The notes: generated from the sequence alone by a model not told the origin. Counted from the stretch's first letter, positions 9,652 to 17,890 are shown. The stretch is 64,000 bases of DNA from Plesiocystis pacifica SIR-1 (GCF_000170895.1 NZ_ABCS01000007.1:106348-170347); one strand, 5' to 3'. Numbers and translations: made by a program.

Positions 9652-9986
9652 GCGTGGATTGACCCTGCGTCAGGGTGTCCCTAGTTTTGGCATGAAAACC
9701 CGACCCACAGCTACCAAGCTGGCGTCAGCGTGCGATCTCGGGCGGCCAGACCGATCTTGAGGGTGGGGTCGTGCCCCATGCGCGTCATGCCCTGCGCGCC
9801 TCGATGATCGGCTGGTCATCTACCGCCGCCGCCCTAGGGGCAATGTGCACCGCCGTTCTCGGCCAGGAATGACCCACTGAACCACAAGTGCACTCTCGCC
9901 CCTCGGCGGGACCACGGGCCTCTTTGTGGTCCATGGCCAATGCCCTCGACGGGTGATGATCGATGGATCACCCACGCCCACACCCC
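9652..9986. other. 335-bp intergenic region upstream of the sensor kinase
   Basis: I see no gene here. The right-hand half holds two dyads downstream of the helical repeat gene: ggaccac/gtggtcc (9909-9915 and 9926-9932) and the hairpin at 9951-9973. The left-hand end, next to the kinase start, holds the short dyad at 9662-9676. Presumably the kinase promoter lies between them. Confidence 0.5.
9951..9973 (-). terminator. Candidate hairpin terminator after the helical repeat gene
   Basis: Perfect 7-bp inverted repeat gggtgat/atcaccc with a 9-nt loop, starting 14 bp beyond the stop of the minus-strand repeat-protein gene. There is no clear U-tract, so intrinsic termination is uncertain. Confidence 0.35.
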
Positions 9987-11966
9987 TCACTGCTTGGGGG
10001 CAAAACGCTCGGACAGCTCTTCGAGCACCAGAGCGCGCAGCGTCGGCGAGGCGTCCTTGCGAGCCGCGAGCACGCGCAACTCGTGCGCGAGGCGGGCGCT
10101 GTCTTGACCGAGACCGAAGGACTCGCTGTGCGCCAGGGTGTTGCCCAGCGCCATGGCCAGCTGCACGCGCAGGTGATCGTCCGCCTCGGGGCCCGAGCCC
10201 AGCTCGCGGATCCGGGCGAGCAGCACCGCGCCCCGATCCCGATCGCCCCGCTCGAGGGCCATGCCGTGGTGGTTGACCAGCGCCATGATCAGCCGGCGAG
10301 GCAGCTCGAGCTGCCCCGGGTTGGCGCGGCACAGGGCCTCGAGCTCCTCGAGCAGCGCCTCGCTCGCGCGCAGATCTCCGCCGAGGACCTCGCTGCGCCG
10401 GGACGCGTCGACGTGGGCGTTGAACAGCGCCGTGGCGAGGTGACGCTGCAGCGCGGACGAGCCGAGGTGCTGGCGGGCGAGGGCGCGGAGCTCGACGAGC
10501 AGGGCCTGGGCGAGCTCCGAGGGCGCGCCGCCTCCCCCGCGGCTGTCGCCGGCGTCGACGTGGGCGTTGACCAGCATCTGGGCGAACAGCTCGACCATGC
10601 CGAGCGAGCCCCCCGCCAGGTCGACGAGGTTGCGGGCGCGGCTCAGCAGCAGCTCGGCCCGCACCCACTCGCCGCGGTCCCCGACCCGCGCGTGCGTGGT
10701 CACCAGCATGCGCAGGTGCTCCCGACGCAGGGCGAGCAGCAGCTCGACCTCGCGCTCGCTCCCGGCGCGCGGACCGAGCTGACGCTGGGTGCGCTGCTTG
10801 GCCCGAGCGCCTGCGTCCGCCTCGGCCTCGGTGTGGTGATCGAGGAGGCTGTCGGCCTCGGCCTGGAGGTACTCGCAGACCTCGTCGAGGCCGAGCTCCG
10901 CGGCGTTGAGGTGCACCTGCAGCAGCGCCTCGAGCAAGATGTGGCCGAGCTCGAGGTCGGCGGGGTGGCGCTCGTGGATCAGGCGCAGCTCGTTGAGGCC
11001 TCGCTCGGCGGCGCCCGGCAGACCGGCGCCGGCGCCCTCCGACTCCCACGCGCCCAGGCCAAACACGGCGACGTCCCGGAGCACCCGCGCGAGCTCCCGG
11101 ACCAGGCTCGGCTCGCCCTCGCCGCGCGCTCGGACCAGCGCCCGCAAGGCCTCGAGGGCCGCGTCCGCGCGCTCGTCGGCGCTCTCGCCCGCTTCGTCTG
11201 CGTCCGCGTCCTCGTCCTCGTCCACGGCGGCGCTTCGATGGCGAGCGTGCGCGCGGCCCAGCGCCCGGGCGCGCTCGAGGTCGACGCGGCCGTCCTCGTG
11301 GGCCTCACCCAGGGCGCGGAGCCTGGCCAGCGCCTCGACCTCCCGGGCCGGGAAGGCGACGAGCTGCTCGCGCAGCGCCCGGGCGAGCTCTCGGGCCACG
11401 CGAAAGCCTCGATCGTGGCGCTCGAGCTGCTCGAGCTCGGCGAGGCTCTCCGCCACCCGAGCTTCGTCGCCGTCCTCGCAGCTCGTCGCGACGCGATCGG
11501 CGAGGAGCTCGGCCAGGGCCACGCGGCAGGCCGCCGCGGACGGGTCGAAGCGCGCCCGCATGCGCAGCTCCTCGAGGGCCGCCAGGCGCATGGGCTCGTC
11601 GTCGAGGAGCAGGCCGCCGCGGTGCGCGTTGAACAGCGCCGCGGCGAGTCGGTCTTGGAGCAGGTCCGGCGCGCCGCTGCCGTGCAGGCGCGCGCGGAGC
11701 TCGTCGAGGCGGCGCCAGGCTTCGCCCCGGTCGCCTCGCTCGAGGGCGAGGATCTGCGCGTCGAGCAGCGCGCCCGCGAGGGCGTCCGTGCACCGCCCGC
11801 GCCCGTCGGCCGCGAGCGCGCGCAGCTCCTCGAAGGCCGCCTCGATCGGCCCCTCGACGGCCTCGTCGGGCAGCTCGCGCAACAATCGGCGCAGGCGGTG
11901 GAGCAACCTGGTGGCGAGCTCGTCGCGCTCGCGCCCCGTCGGTCCCCCCTGCTCCGAACTGGCCAT
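9987..11966 (-). CDS. Large helical (TPR-like) repeat protein
   Basis: A 659-residue protein made almost entirely of amphipathic helices rich in Ala, Leu, Glu and Arg. It has recurrent blocks resembling degenerate TPR/HEAT units: phrases such as LALFNAH, MLVNAHVDAG, LFNAHVDASR and MALVNHHGMAL recur at fairly regular spacing, which suggests internal duplication of a unit near 60-80 residues. There is no signal peptide or membrane segment, so it is probably cytoplasmic and a protein-binding scaffold. I chose ATG 11966 (MASSEQGG); the open frame continues upstream but runs antisense through the neighbouring DUF952 gene. It lies 41 bp downstream of that gene on the same strand, so co-transcription is plausible. 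Function is not recognisable. Confidence 0.75.
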   Translation of the reverse strand: MASSEQGGPTGRERDELATRLLHRLRRLLRELPDEAVEGPIEAAFEELRALAADGRGRCTDALAGALLDAQILALERGDRGEAWRRLDELRARLHGSGAPDLLQDRLAAALFNAHRGGLLLDDEPMRLAALEELRMRARFDPSAAACRVALAELLADRVATSCEDGDEARVAESLAELEQLERHDRGFRVARELARALREQLVAFPAREVEALARLRALGEAHEDGRVDLERARALGRAHARHRSAAVDEDEDADADEAGESADERADAALEALRALVRARGEGEPSLVRELARVLRDVAVFGLGAWESEGAGAGLPGAAERGLNELRLIHERHPADLELGHILLEALLQVHLNAAELGLDEVCEYLQAEADSLLDHHTEAEADAGARAKQRTQRQLGPRAGSEREVELLLALRREHLRMLVTTHARVGDRGEWVRAELLLSRARNLVDLAGGSLGMVELFAQMLVNAHVDAGDSRGGGGAPSELAQALLVELRALARQHLGSSALQRHLATALFNAHVDASRRSEVLGGDLRASEALLEELEALCRANPGQLELPRRLIMALVNHHGMALERGDRDRGAVLLARIRELGSGPEADDHLRVQLAMALGNTLAHSESFGLGQDSARLAHELRVLAARKDASPTLRALVLEELSERFAPKQ

Positions 11967-12007
11967 CCCAGGGAGTATACGGGGGATGGTCGGCACACGT
12001 CCGGAGG

Positions 12008-12850
12008 CTAGGCGTCCGCGCTGGGGTCCGGGCCGGTGTCGAGCACGAAGGCGATCGCCCGTTCGCGGCTGTCGAACACCGAGGCCGGAGCGGACGCGCC
12101 GACGTTGTGGTGGGCGAAGAACTGCCGCGTGCGCTCGCTGCTGCTCCACCGCGCGACCCGGGCGAAGGCCCGCGAGGTCAGCTTCTCGGCGAGCTCGCGA
12201 TAGCGCCGCACCAGCTTGGGCGCGACCCACAGATTGTCCACGCCGATGACCAGCGGGATCTTCCCGCGACCTGCCGTCAGCGCCTCGAGCCGACGCTCGA
12301 GCTCGGCCTCCAGCGCGAGCATCCCGGCCTCGTCCTCGATGCGGGTCGCGCGGGGGTACTCGAGCAGAGCAATGCCCCGGGTGGGGTCCCAGACCACCCG
12401 CATCCACAGGGTCTCGATGCCGAGGTTCTCCCGCTCGCGCTCGCGCTCCGCCTCGCGGACCAGCGCCGCCGGCAGCCGATGCACGCCGCCCTCGCCGGGC
12501 ATCAGGCGGACCGAGTCGATCACCGCGGACCGGGGGATCTCGCCGTAGTAGTGGGGGAAGCGCTCGTGGGCCCGGTCGGGGCCGCCGCGCTCGGGCGCCT
12601 CGAAGCGCAGGCTGCCGTCGAGGAGCAGCTCGACGTCGACGGTCAGCAGCACCAGGTCGTCGCGGCCCGCGAAGTGCCGGGCCAGCGTCGGCGCGACCTG
12701 GCTGATCGTCGACAGGTGGACGAAGCCGTCGCGGGCGTCGAGGCTCGTGGGCGGGAGCTCGCCCTCGTCCAGACAGCGCTTCCAATCCTCCACGCTCGAG
12801 ATCCGATAGAGGAGCTCCCGCGCGCGGACGGAGGGTTCACGAGAGCGCAT
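12008..12850 (-). CDS. DUF952 domain protein with extra C-terminal domain
   Basis: A 280-residue protein. Residues about 10-120 (LLYRISSVEDW, DGFVHLSTISQV, ERFPHYYGEIPRSAVI) match the DUF952 family, small proteins of unknown function that usually stand alone at about 110 residues. The C-terminal half (from about residue 200, KIPLVIGVDNLW then KLVRRYRELAEKL and ERAIAFVLD) resembles an SpoIIAA/STAS-like alpha-beta domain; that assignment is inference only. ATG 12850 is chosen because DUF952 starts shortly after it; ATG 12883 is possible. It is followed by the helical repeat gene on the same strand. Confidence 0.72.
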   Translation of the reverse strand: MRSREPSVRARELLYRISSVEDWKRCLDEGELPPTSLDARDGFVHLSTISQVAPTLARHFAGRDDLVLLTVDVELLLDGSLRFEAPERGGPDRAHERFPHYYGEIPRSAVIDSVRLMPGEGGVHRLPAALVREAERERERENLGIETLWMRVVWDPTRGIALLEYPRATRIEDEAGMLALEAELERRLEALTAGRGKIPLVIGVDNLWVAPKLVRRYRELAEKLTSRAFARVARWSSSERTRQFFAHHNVGASAPASVFDSRERAIAFVLDTGPDPSADA

Positions 12851-13037
12851 GGTGCCAGCTTGAACTTGGTGGTGGGCGGACATGGCCGAGACCGGGTCCA
12901 CCAGATACCCGGGGGCTGCTGCGTGGGCGTGCCCGCTGAGCATCGCAGAGGTGACGAATGACCGCCCCCTCGTGCGCAGATTTCATCGTTCTGGCCCAAT
13001 TCCCACGGGGACCCCGCGGTCCCGCTATGCTGTCTCC

Positions 13038-14102
13038 ATGCTCGGTTCCCCCGGCGGCAGCATGCTCTTCGCCTGCGCGCTCATCGTGGTCCTGGTCGCC
13101 GGACTCTTCGTCCTCGGTGACCGCGCCTTGGGCGTCGAGCGCCGCCGCTCCCTGGGCGGCTGGCTCATCGACGAGCTCCCCGCCGAGGCCCGCGTCGACA
13201 CCCTGCCGCAGGCCTTCATCGAGTGGTTCGACGCGCTGTTCCGGACCCGCGCGGTCTCCGTGCTCGGCGTCGAGCTCCACCTCCCGCGATTGGGGCGCTC
13301 GCTGCTCGCCTCGGGGATCGCGCTGATCGCCGCCGCCCTGGTCTGGCTGGCCAACAAGGGCGCCCTCGCCGAGGCCCCCAGCTCGGGCACGAACGTCGCC
13401 CTGCTCGGCCTGCTCTACGGCGGGGCGACCATCGCGACCAACCTGATCCCCGACTACCTCTCCCTGGTCGAGAGCCGCTTCGTGCTCGGGCGCATGGCCG
13501 CGGCCCGCGGCCCGCTGGCCCGCCTGGGCTGGCTCGCCGTCGACGTCGTCGCGTCCATGGCGATCGTGTTCGGCTTCGTGTTCCTGTCGTTTTGGCTGGC
13601 CCTGCCCCTGGTCCCCGAGGGGGCCGACTACGCCGTGGGCTGCCTCGACCGCGAGAGCCTGAGCTTCGCCCGCATGGTCGACATCTTCGTCGCCGGCCTG
13701 ACCTTCAGCACGCCGCCGGGCACCCTCAACTACGACGTCTCGGGCGTCTACATCTACTCGAGCCTGTTCACCTCGTTTTGGGTGTGGATCTACCTGGCCT
13801 CGACCCTGCTGGTCCGCGTCGCCCAGCTCGCCCCGGGCCTGCGCGCCTTCCTGCGCGACGCCTGCCGCGTCCACGACTACCCCCTGCGCGTGCTCGCGGC
13901 CGCCTCGGCCCTCGTCGCCGTCGTCGCCCTGACCCTGCCGCCGCTGCTGCGCCCGCTCCTGCCCGAGGATCGTCAGCACACCAACGGCATGGACGGCGAC
14001 GTCTGGGAGGTCGACCTGTGCCGCGAGAAGCACTTCAGGGAATTCATGTTCCCGCTCCCAAACCAGCGCGTCCGCCAAAACCCAGGCGGCTGGCCGTTCT
14101 GA
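13038..14102 (+). CDS. Polytopic membrane protein of unknown function
   Basis: A 354-residue integral membrane protein with about six hydrophobic segments: near residues 9-30, 95-115, 120-140, 165-195, 245-270 and 290-315. The segment between the fourth and fifth membrane stretches and the C-terminal tail (from about residue 315) are hydrophilic. No enzyme or transporter motif is recognised. ATG 13038 (MLGSPGGSMLFACAL) is preferred over upstream in-frame codons that overlap the divergent DUF952 promoter; ATG 13062 is also possible. Immediately downstream begins a repeat-rich stretch belonging to the convergent gene. Confidence 0.75.
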   Translation: MLGSPGGSMLFACALIVVLVAGLFVLGDRALGVERRRSLGGWLIDELPAEARVDTLPQAFIEWFDALFRTRAVSVLGVELHLPRLGRSLLASGIALIAAALVWLANKGALAEAPSSGTNVALLGLLYGGATIATNLIPDYLSLVESRFVLGRMAAARGPLARLGWLAVDVVASMAIVFGFVFLSFWLALPLVPEGADYAVGCLDRESLSFARMVDIFVAGLTFSTPPGTLNYDVSGVYIYSSLFTSFWVWIYLASTLLVRVAQLAPGLRAFLRDACRVHDYPLRVLAAASALVAVVALTLPPLLRPLLPEDRQHTNGMDGDVWEVDLCREKHFREFMFPLPNQRVRQNPGGWPF

Positions 14103-14337
14103 CACCCCCGCCAGACCACGCCCCACCAGACAGCACCTTCCTCCTCGCCAGACAACGCCCCCTCGCCCCGCCAGATAGCACCCCCCTTGGGGGGTGGCCA
14201 CATGCGCCCTAGAAGGCACGAACGAGTTTGAGGACAACCCAGAGCGGAGGAGCGGCCAGCGACGAAGCGTCCCCGGTCCTACCCGCCTGCGGGGGCATGA
14301 CAGCACGCGTCCCCGGTCTGAGCCGCCCGCGGGGGCA
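14103..14337 (-). repeat. Family A 3'-end element (copy A6, expanded)
   Basis: Reading on the minus strand from the DUF2378-like stop codon: two Gly/Cys-rich stem segments, the family A core (cgcttcgtcgctggccgctc, about 14243-14269), then a perfect hairpin acccccc-tt-ggggggt (14180-14195), then a tctggcg-type motif repeated about four times down to 14105. The hairpin sequence differs from other copies, but pairing is kept. The core is shared with copies at 17.5-17.9, 19.3, 38.6 and 61.1-61.4 kb. Confidence 0.8.
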
Positions 14338-14892
14338 TTACAGGTACTCGAAGCCCCAGGTCATGGCTTCGTTGGGGTCGTCGCTGTAGCCGTCGACGAA
14401 GTCGACGATCTCCGAGCCGGTCAGCTCCGTCGCGCGCATGGCCCAGCCCTTGATGCCCAGGTAGAGGGCGCGGTGGGGCTTGGGCACCTCGGCGAGCTTG
14501 AGGGTCACGCGGTGGCGATCGTTGGGGTCGCGGTGGACCGTCATCGTCCCGAAGTCGAACTGCGAGTGCCAGGCCTTGGCCGCGCGATCGAGCAGGAAGT
14601 TGAGGTTCCCGAAGCGAAAGAAGATCCGATAGATGCCGGTCAGGTTGTGCTCGCAAGAGAAGCGGCCGAGCTCCTCGACGAGCTGCATGTCGCCGCGGCC
14701 GAGCACCTTGTCGACGGCGACGTTGAGCTCGACGAAGACGTCGAAGGGGTACCAGACCGTCTCGAGCGGCCCGCCGTCCATCATGTCCTTGCCGGCCGGG
14801 CCGAGCTCGGCGAGAATTTTCTGGTAGGCCTCGTCACCCGCCTGGCGCACGTACATGTAGCGCGACCGGATGACGTGACCACTGACCTGCAT
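14338..14892 (-). CDS. DUF2378-like protein (TIGR02265 type)
   Basis: A 184-residue soluble protein starting MQVSGHVIRSRYMYV. The length, the internal pattern (GRGDMQLVEELGRF, GIYRIFFRFGNLNFLLDRAAKAW) and the closing hydrophobic strand fit the family of about 180-200 residue proteins described from myxobacteria as TIGR02265/DUF2378. This is by recognition, not a search. The fold may resemble haem-NO-binding/V4R ligand-binding domains, which is inference. No neighbour suggests a partner. The stop codon abuts the family A repeat at 14103-14337. Confidence 0.62.
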   Translation of the reverse strand: MQVSGHVIRSRYMYVRQAGDEAYQKILAELGPAGKDMMDGGPLETVWYPFDVFVELNVAVDKVLGRGDMQLVEELGRFSCEHNLTGIYRIFFRFGNLNFLLDRAAKAWHSQFDFGTMTVHRDPNDRHRVTLKLAEVPKPHRALYLGIKGWAMRATELTGSEIVDFVDGYSDDPNEAMTWGFEYL

Positions 14893-15031
14893 CGCCCAAC
14901 GCTAGCGACTTCCCGCCCAGGTCTCAACTCTTTCGTGACACCCCGGCCAGCCCTGGAGCCTCTGCGCGGCTGCCTCGAATTGCCGGCCGCGGGCGCGCAG
15001 GTGCCCCTGATTTTCTGTTACCGTCTCCGCG

Positions 15032-15619
15032 ATGTCGAATGCGGTGCGAGTCGACCTTCGTGAAGCCACGCTGAGCAACAGTGCGACCCTGACCGAGGGG
15101 GAGCCGGCCTTCCTGGCCCTCGACAACCCACCACCGGTGCGCAGCCTGCTCAAGGTCCACGTCGGCGAGGCGCTGCGCGTGTTCGAGGTTGGCCGCGTGG
15201 TCGAGGTCGTCGACGAGCGCGAGCAGGCCCGCGGCTGCTACGGCACCTTCGTCGACGACGAGCGCCTCGCCGAGCAGGGCAAGGTCGGCTCGGAGCACCT
15301 CGAGCCCGGCATCACCGACAGCGGCGTACCGGCGCCGGTGGTCATCATGAACACCGCCGACATGATGCTCGGCGAGCCCGGTGGCTCCAGCGAGTCCAGC
15401 GAGCCCAGCGAAGCGGAGGCTTCCGAGGCCGCGGCCAGCGAGGACGCGCCGGCCGAGGGCGCCGAGGCTTCCGCGGACGAGAGCGCGGACGCCGAGGGTG
15501 ACGACGCGCCTGCCGAGGGTGAGGCCGCTGCCGAGGGCGACGCTCCGGCCGAAGGCGGCGAAGCTGCTGCCGACGGCGACGCGCCTGCCGACGGCGACGC
15601 GCCTGCCGAAGACGACTGA
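15032..15619 (+). CDS. Hypothetical protein with a long acidic Ala/Glu/Asp repeat tail
   Basis: A 195-residue protein in two parts. Residues 1-108 form a small folded domain rich in Val and Glu (EPAFLALDNPPPVRSLL, LRVFEVGRVVEVVDE), without a signal peptide and ending near APVVIMNTADMML. Residues about 115-195 are low complexity, built from short imperfect repeats such as APAEGE, AAAEGD and APADGD with almost no other residues, so the tail is strongly acidic and probably disordered. I do not recognise the N-terminal domain; it could be a PilZ-like or regulatory beta-barrel, unproven. It converges with the next gene, 13 bp away. Confidence 0.65.
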   Translation: MSNAVRVDLREATLSNSATLTEGEPAFLALDNPPPVRSLLKVHVGEALRVFEVGRVVEVVDEREQARGCYGTFVDDERLAEQGKVGSEHLEPGITDSGVPAPVVIMNTADMMLGEPGGSSESSEPSEAEASEAAASEDAPAEGAEASADESADAEGDDAPAEGEAAAEGDAPAEGGEAAADGDAPADGDAPAEDD

Positions 15620-15632
15620 GCCCGAGGCGTCC

Positions 15633-16379
15633 TCAAGCCGGCGGCAGCGCAGCGTTGCCGCCCGAGGGCTCTTTTTTGGTCCCGGACTCGACCGCGAGCT
15701 TGCGCTCCATGCCGCGGACCTTGGCCGTGAAGAAGGCCTCGGCGCCGGCGTAGAGCGCGACGAAGATCGAGATCGGCGAGAGGTGGGTGAGCAGCGCGAG
15801 GCTCCACACCGCGAACACGAGGGAGGCCCGGCCGACGTCGCCGTTGAGCAGCTGCCCCGTGCCCGGCAAGAACAGGCTCAGCAGACCCGCCGTCACCGGC
15901 AAGCGCGGCTCCTCCTCGTCGTCGAACACCGCGAGCTCGTCGGGCTCGCGCAGCATCAAGGCGTTGGTCTCTCCGAGCTCGTGGGCGGCCTCGCGGAACA
16001 TCGCCTCGAGCTGGGCCTTGCGCGCGGGCGCGACGGAGTAACGCAAGCTGCCCTCCGCCACGGGCTCGAGCTCGCCGGCCTGGACCAGCGCGTCGATGGC
16101 CGTCTCGATGTCCCGCCGGGGCCGCTCGAGGGCCCGCGCCGCGGTCACGGCCGTGATCGTCGTGATGCCCGGCTCCGAGAACAGACTCAGGACCCGAGCG
16201 GGGAGCGAGCTGTCGTCCAGACGGGTCTCGGGCTCCGCCTCGGGCGTCGCGTCGTGGTCCCAGCCCACGCTCCCGCGATCCGTCAGCGCCGCGGCCTTCC
16301 GGCCCGATCGCCGCGCTCCCTCTCGGTGACGACGCATGCGGTCGAGGGATCGCCTGACTTTGGCCTTGCCTTCGGTCAT
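15633..16379 (-). CDS. Winged-helix/membrane protein with TM2-like C-terminus
   Basis: A 248-residue protein. The first 35 residues are strongly basic. Residues about 65-125 (LPARVLSLFSEPGITTITAVTAARAL, DIETAIDALVQAGELEPV) look like a winged-helix domain. Near the C-terminus, LPVTAGLLSLFLPGTGQLLNGD and the following hydrophobic segment form two membrane helices with a G-x-GQ turn reminiscent of TM2/DUF5683-type hairpins. ATG 16379 (MTEGKAKVRR) is preferred; the upstream extension would run into the divergent dapD promoter. A membrane-tethered regulator is possible, but no target is known. Confidence 0.68.
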   Translation of the reverse strand: MTEGKAKVRRSLDRMRRHREGARRSGRKAAALTDRGSVGWDHDATPEAEPETRLDDSSLPARVLSLFSEPGITTITAVTAARALERPRRDIETAIDALVQAGELEPVAEGSLRYSVAPARKAQLEAMFREAAHELGETNALMLREPDELAVFDDEEEPRLPVTAGLLSLFLPGTGQLLNGDVGRASLVFAVWSLALLTHLSPISIFVALYAGAEAFFTAKVRGMERKLAVESGTKKEPSGGNAALPPA

Positions 16380-16588
16380 CTGAGCGCGCCGCGGTCGGAC
16401 CCGCGGAAGAACAGCATGCCAATGAATTGGGGCTGGGGGTACCGCGTACCCCCCAAGTCGTCGGTGACGGCCACCGAGGGCCCTCTGGGCGGACATCGTC
16501 GGCCGACAGCGCGCTCCCCCGAGCTCTCCGAGCCTCTGCGCACCTGGCGCCTCTGGAGTTCAGCGCCCTCGCGTGCGACACGGAGCCC

Positions 16589-17416
16589 ATGAGCGAGACC
16601 CTCGAGCGACTCATCCGCGCCGCCTACGAAGACCGCAGCCTGCTGGCCAAATCCGAGCACGTCGACGCCGTCGAAGAGACCATCGCCCTGCTCGATCGTG
16701 GCGAGCTGCGCGTGGCGACCCCGCCCGAGGGCGAGGGCGGCAGCTGGACCGTGCACGCCTGGGTCAAGCAGGCGATCCTGCTCTACTTCGGCACCCGCAA
16801 GCTCGAGACCATGGAGGTCGGGCCGTTCGAGTACTACGACAAGATCCCGCTCAAGCGCGGCTGGGCCGAGGCCGGCGTGCGCGTCGTGCCCCCCGCGACC
16901 GCCCGCCGCGGCGCCTTCATCGAGCGCGGCGCCGTGCTCATGCCCAGCTACGTCAACGTGGGCGCCTGGGTCGGCAGCGGCACCATGGTCGACACCTGGG
17001 CCACCGTGGGCAGCTGCGCGCAGATCGGCCGCCACGTCCACCTGTCTGGCGGCGTGGGCATCGGCGGCGTGCTCGAGCCCCCCGGAGCCACCCCGGTCAT
17101 CGTCGAGGACGGCTGCTTCCTCGGCTCCCGGGCCATCGTCGTCGAGGGCGTGCACATCGAGCGCGAGGCCGTGCTCGGGGCCAACGTGGTCATCACCGCC
17201 TCGACCCCGATCATCGACGTCAGCGGCAGCGAGCCCGTCGAGCACCGCGGCCGCGTGCCCGCGCGCAGCGTGGTGATTCCTGGCACCCGCCCCAAGTCCT
17301 TCCCCGCCGGGGACTACCAGCTCGCTTGCGCGCTGATCATTGGCCAGCGCAAGGCCAGCACGGACAAGCGCACCAGCCTCGAGGACGCCCTGCGCGACTT
17401 CGACGTGCAGGTCTGA
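16589..17416 (+). CDS. dapD: Tetrahydrodipicolinate N-succinyltransferase
   Basis: Catalyses transfer of succinyl from succinyl-CoA to tetrahydrodipicolinate in the succinylase branch of lysine/meso-diaminopimelate synthesis (cytoplasm). The 275-residue length matches DapD (about 274). The C-terminal two-thirds is a left-handed beta-helix of hexapeptide repeats (GAFIERGAVLMPSYVNVGAW, MVDTWATVGSCAQIG), with the family signatures VHLSGGVGIGGVLEPP and VIPGTRPKSF. ATG 16589 (MSETLERLIRAAYED) is preceded by ggag at short spacing. The TGA stop is the first part of a family B repeat, so the coding end and the 3' element are fused. No other dap genes are in the window. Confidence 0.95.
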   Translation: MSETLERLIRAAYEDRSLLAKSEHVDAVEETIALLDRGELRVATPPEGEGGSWTVHAWVKQAILLYFGTRKLETMEVGPFEYYDKIPLKRGWAEAGVRVVPPATARRGAFIERGAVLMPSYVNVGAWVGSGTMVDTWATVGSCAQIGRHVHLSGGVGIGGVLEPPGATPVIVEDGCFLGSRAIVVEGVHIEREAVLGANVVITASTPIIDVSGSEPVEHRGRVPARSVVIPGTRPKSFPAGDYQLACALIIGQRKASTDKRTSLEDALRDFDVQV

Positions 17417-17462
17417 GTCGTGGACGTGGGGCAGGGAGGGCGTGGCGTCGTCCACGACGGCT
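17414..17462 (+). repeat. Family B hairpin repeat (copy B1) after dapD
   Basis: Begins with the dapD stop codon (tgagtcgtggacg). Left arm gtcgtggacg (17417-17426) pairs perfectly with cgtccacgac (17449-17458) across a G-rich 22-nt loop. The same element recurs at 19.27-19.32 kb (inverted) and at 63.8 kb. Confidence 0.8.
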
Positions 17463-17463
17463 A

Positions 17464-17510
17464 GAGCAGACAGGGACTGTGAAAACTTCACAGTCCCTGA
17501 GTCTCTGCTC
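17464..17510 (+). terminator. Strong two-part hairpin downstream of dapD
   Basis: Perfect 13-bp inverted repeat cagggactgtgaa (17471-17483) and ttcacagtccctg (17487-17499) with a 3-nt loop. The outer arms gagcaga (17464-17470) and tctgctc (17504-17510) extend it across a 4-nt bulge. The inner sequence reappears in part next to the inverted family B copy at 19.25 kb. It is probably a terminator for dapD. Confidence 0.65.
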
Positions 17511-17640
17511 TACCCCCACAGGCATCTGGGCACCGGGGGCGCTTCGTCGCTCCGCTCCTCCGCTTTGGCTTGGTGGGCAATGGGGTTCGTGCCTTGGAGA
17601 AGGCGCGTGGTCGCCCCCGCTCGCGGGGGCGTGGATTCGT
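17511..17640 (+). repeat. Family A 3'-end element (copy A1)
   Basis: Starts taccccca, contains the core cgcttcgtcgctccgctcc (from about 17540), then ttggtgggcaatggggttcg and the hairpin gcccccgc-tc-gcgggggc (about 17613-17630). It is non-coding, and copies A2 and A3 follow in tandem in the same orientation. Confidence 0.85.
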
Positions 17641-17660
17641 TGACAGTCCCTGAGTTCTGT

Positions 17661-17790
17661 TTTGCCCCCACAGGCGCCTGGGACCGGGGGCGCTTCGTCG
17701 CTCCGCTCCTCCGCTTTGGCTTGGTGGGCAATGAAGTTCGTGCCTTCGAGAAGGCTCGTGGTCGCCCCCGCTCGCGGGGGCGTGGGTTCG
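17661..17790 (+). repeat. Family A 3'-end element (copy A2)
   Basis: Tandem copy of A1 with few differences. The core starts at about 17690 and the hairpin gcccccgc/gcgggggc is at about 17764-17781. A tgacagtccctgag fragment of the upstream hairpin separates it from A1. Confidence 0.85.
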
Positions 17791-17795
17791 TGGGT

Positions 17796-17890
17796 TTGCC
17801 CCCACAGCCGCCTGGGACTGGGGGCGCTTCGTCGCTCCGCTCCTCCGCTTGGCTTGGTGGGCAATGGAGTTCGTCCCTTCGACCACCTCT
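17796..17890 (+). repeat. Family A 3'-end element (copy A3, truncated)
   Basis: Third tandem copy with the core at about 17825-17850. It stops after gttcgtcccttcgacc and lacks the C/G hairpin. From 17891 to 18107 I see no further repeat; this stretch must contain the promoter of the secreted protein gene. Confidence 0.8.

Noticed and set aside
3520..9684. A 2054-codon open frame on the plus strand
   Set aside because: It is the antisense shadow of the giant sensor kinase; its translation is a low-complexity Arg/Ala/Leu/Asp string without motifs, as expected at this GC content.
14103..14337. Insertion sequence or transposon remnant
   Set aside because: No transposase fragment, terminal inverted repeats or target duplications were seen; the family is better described as an oriented 3'-end element.
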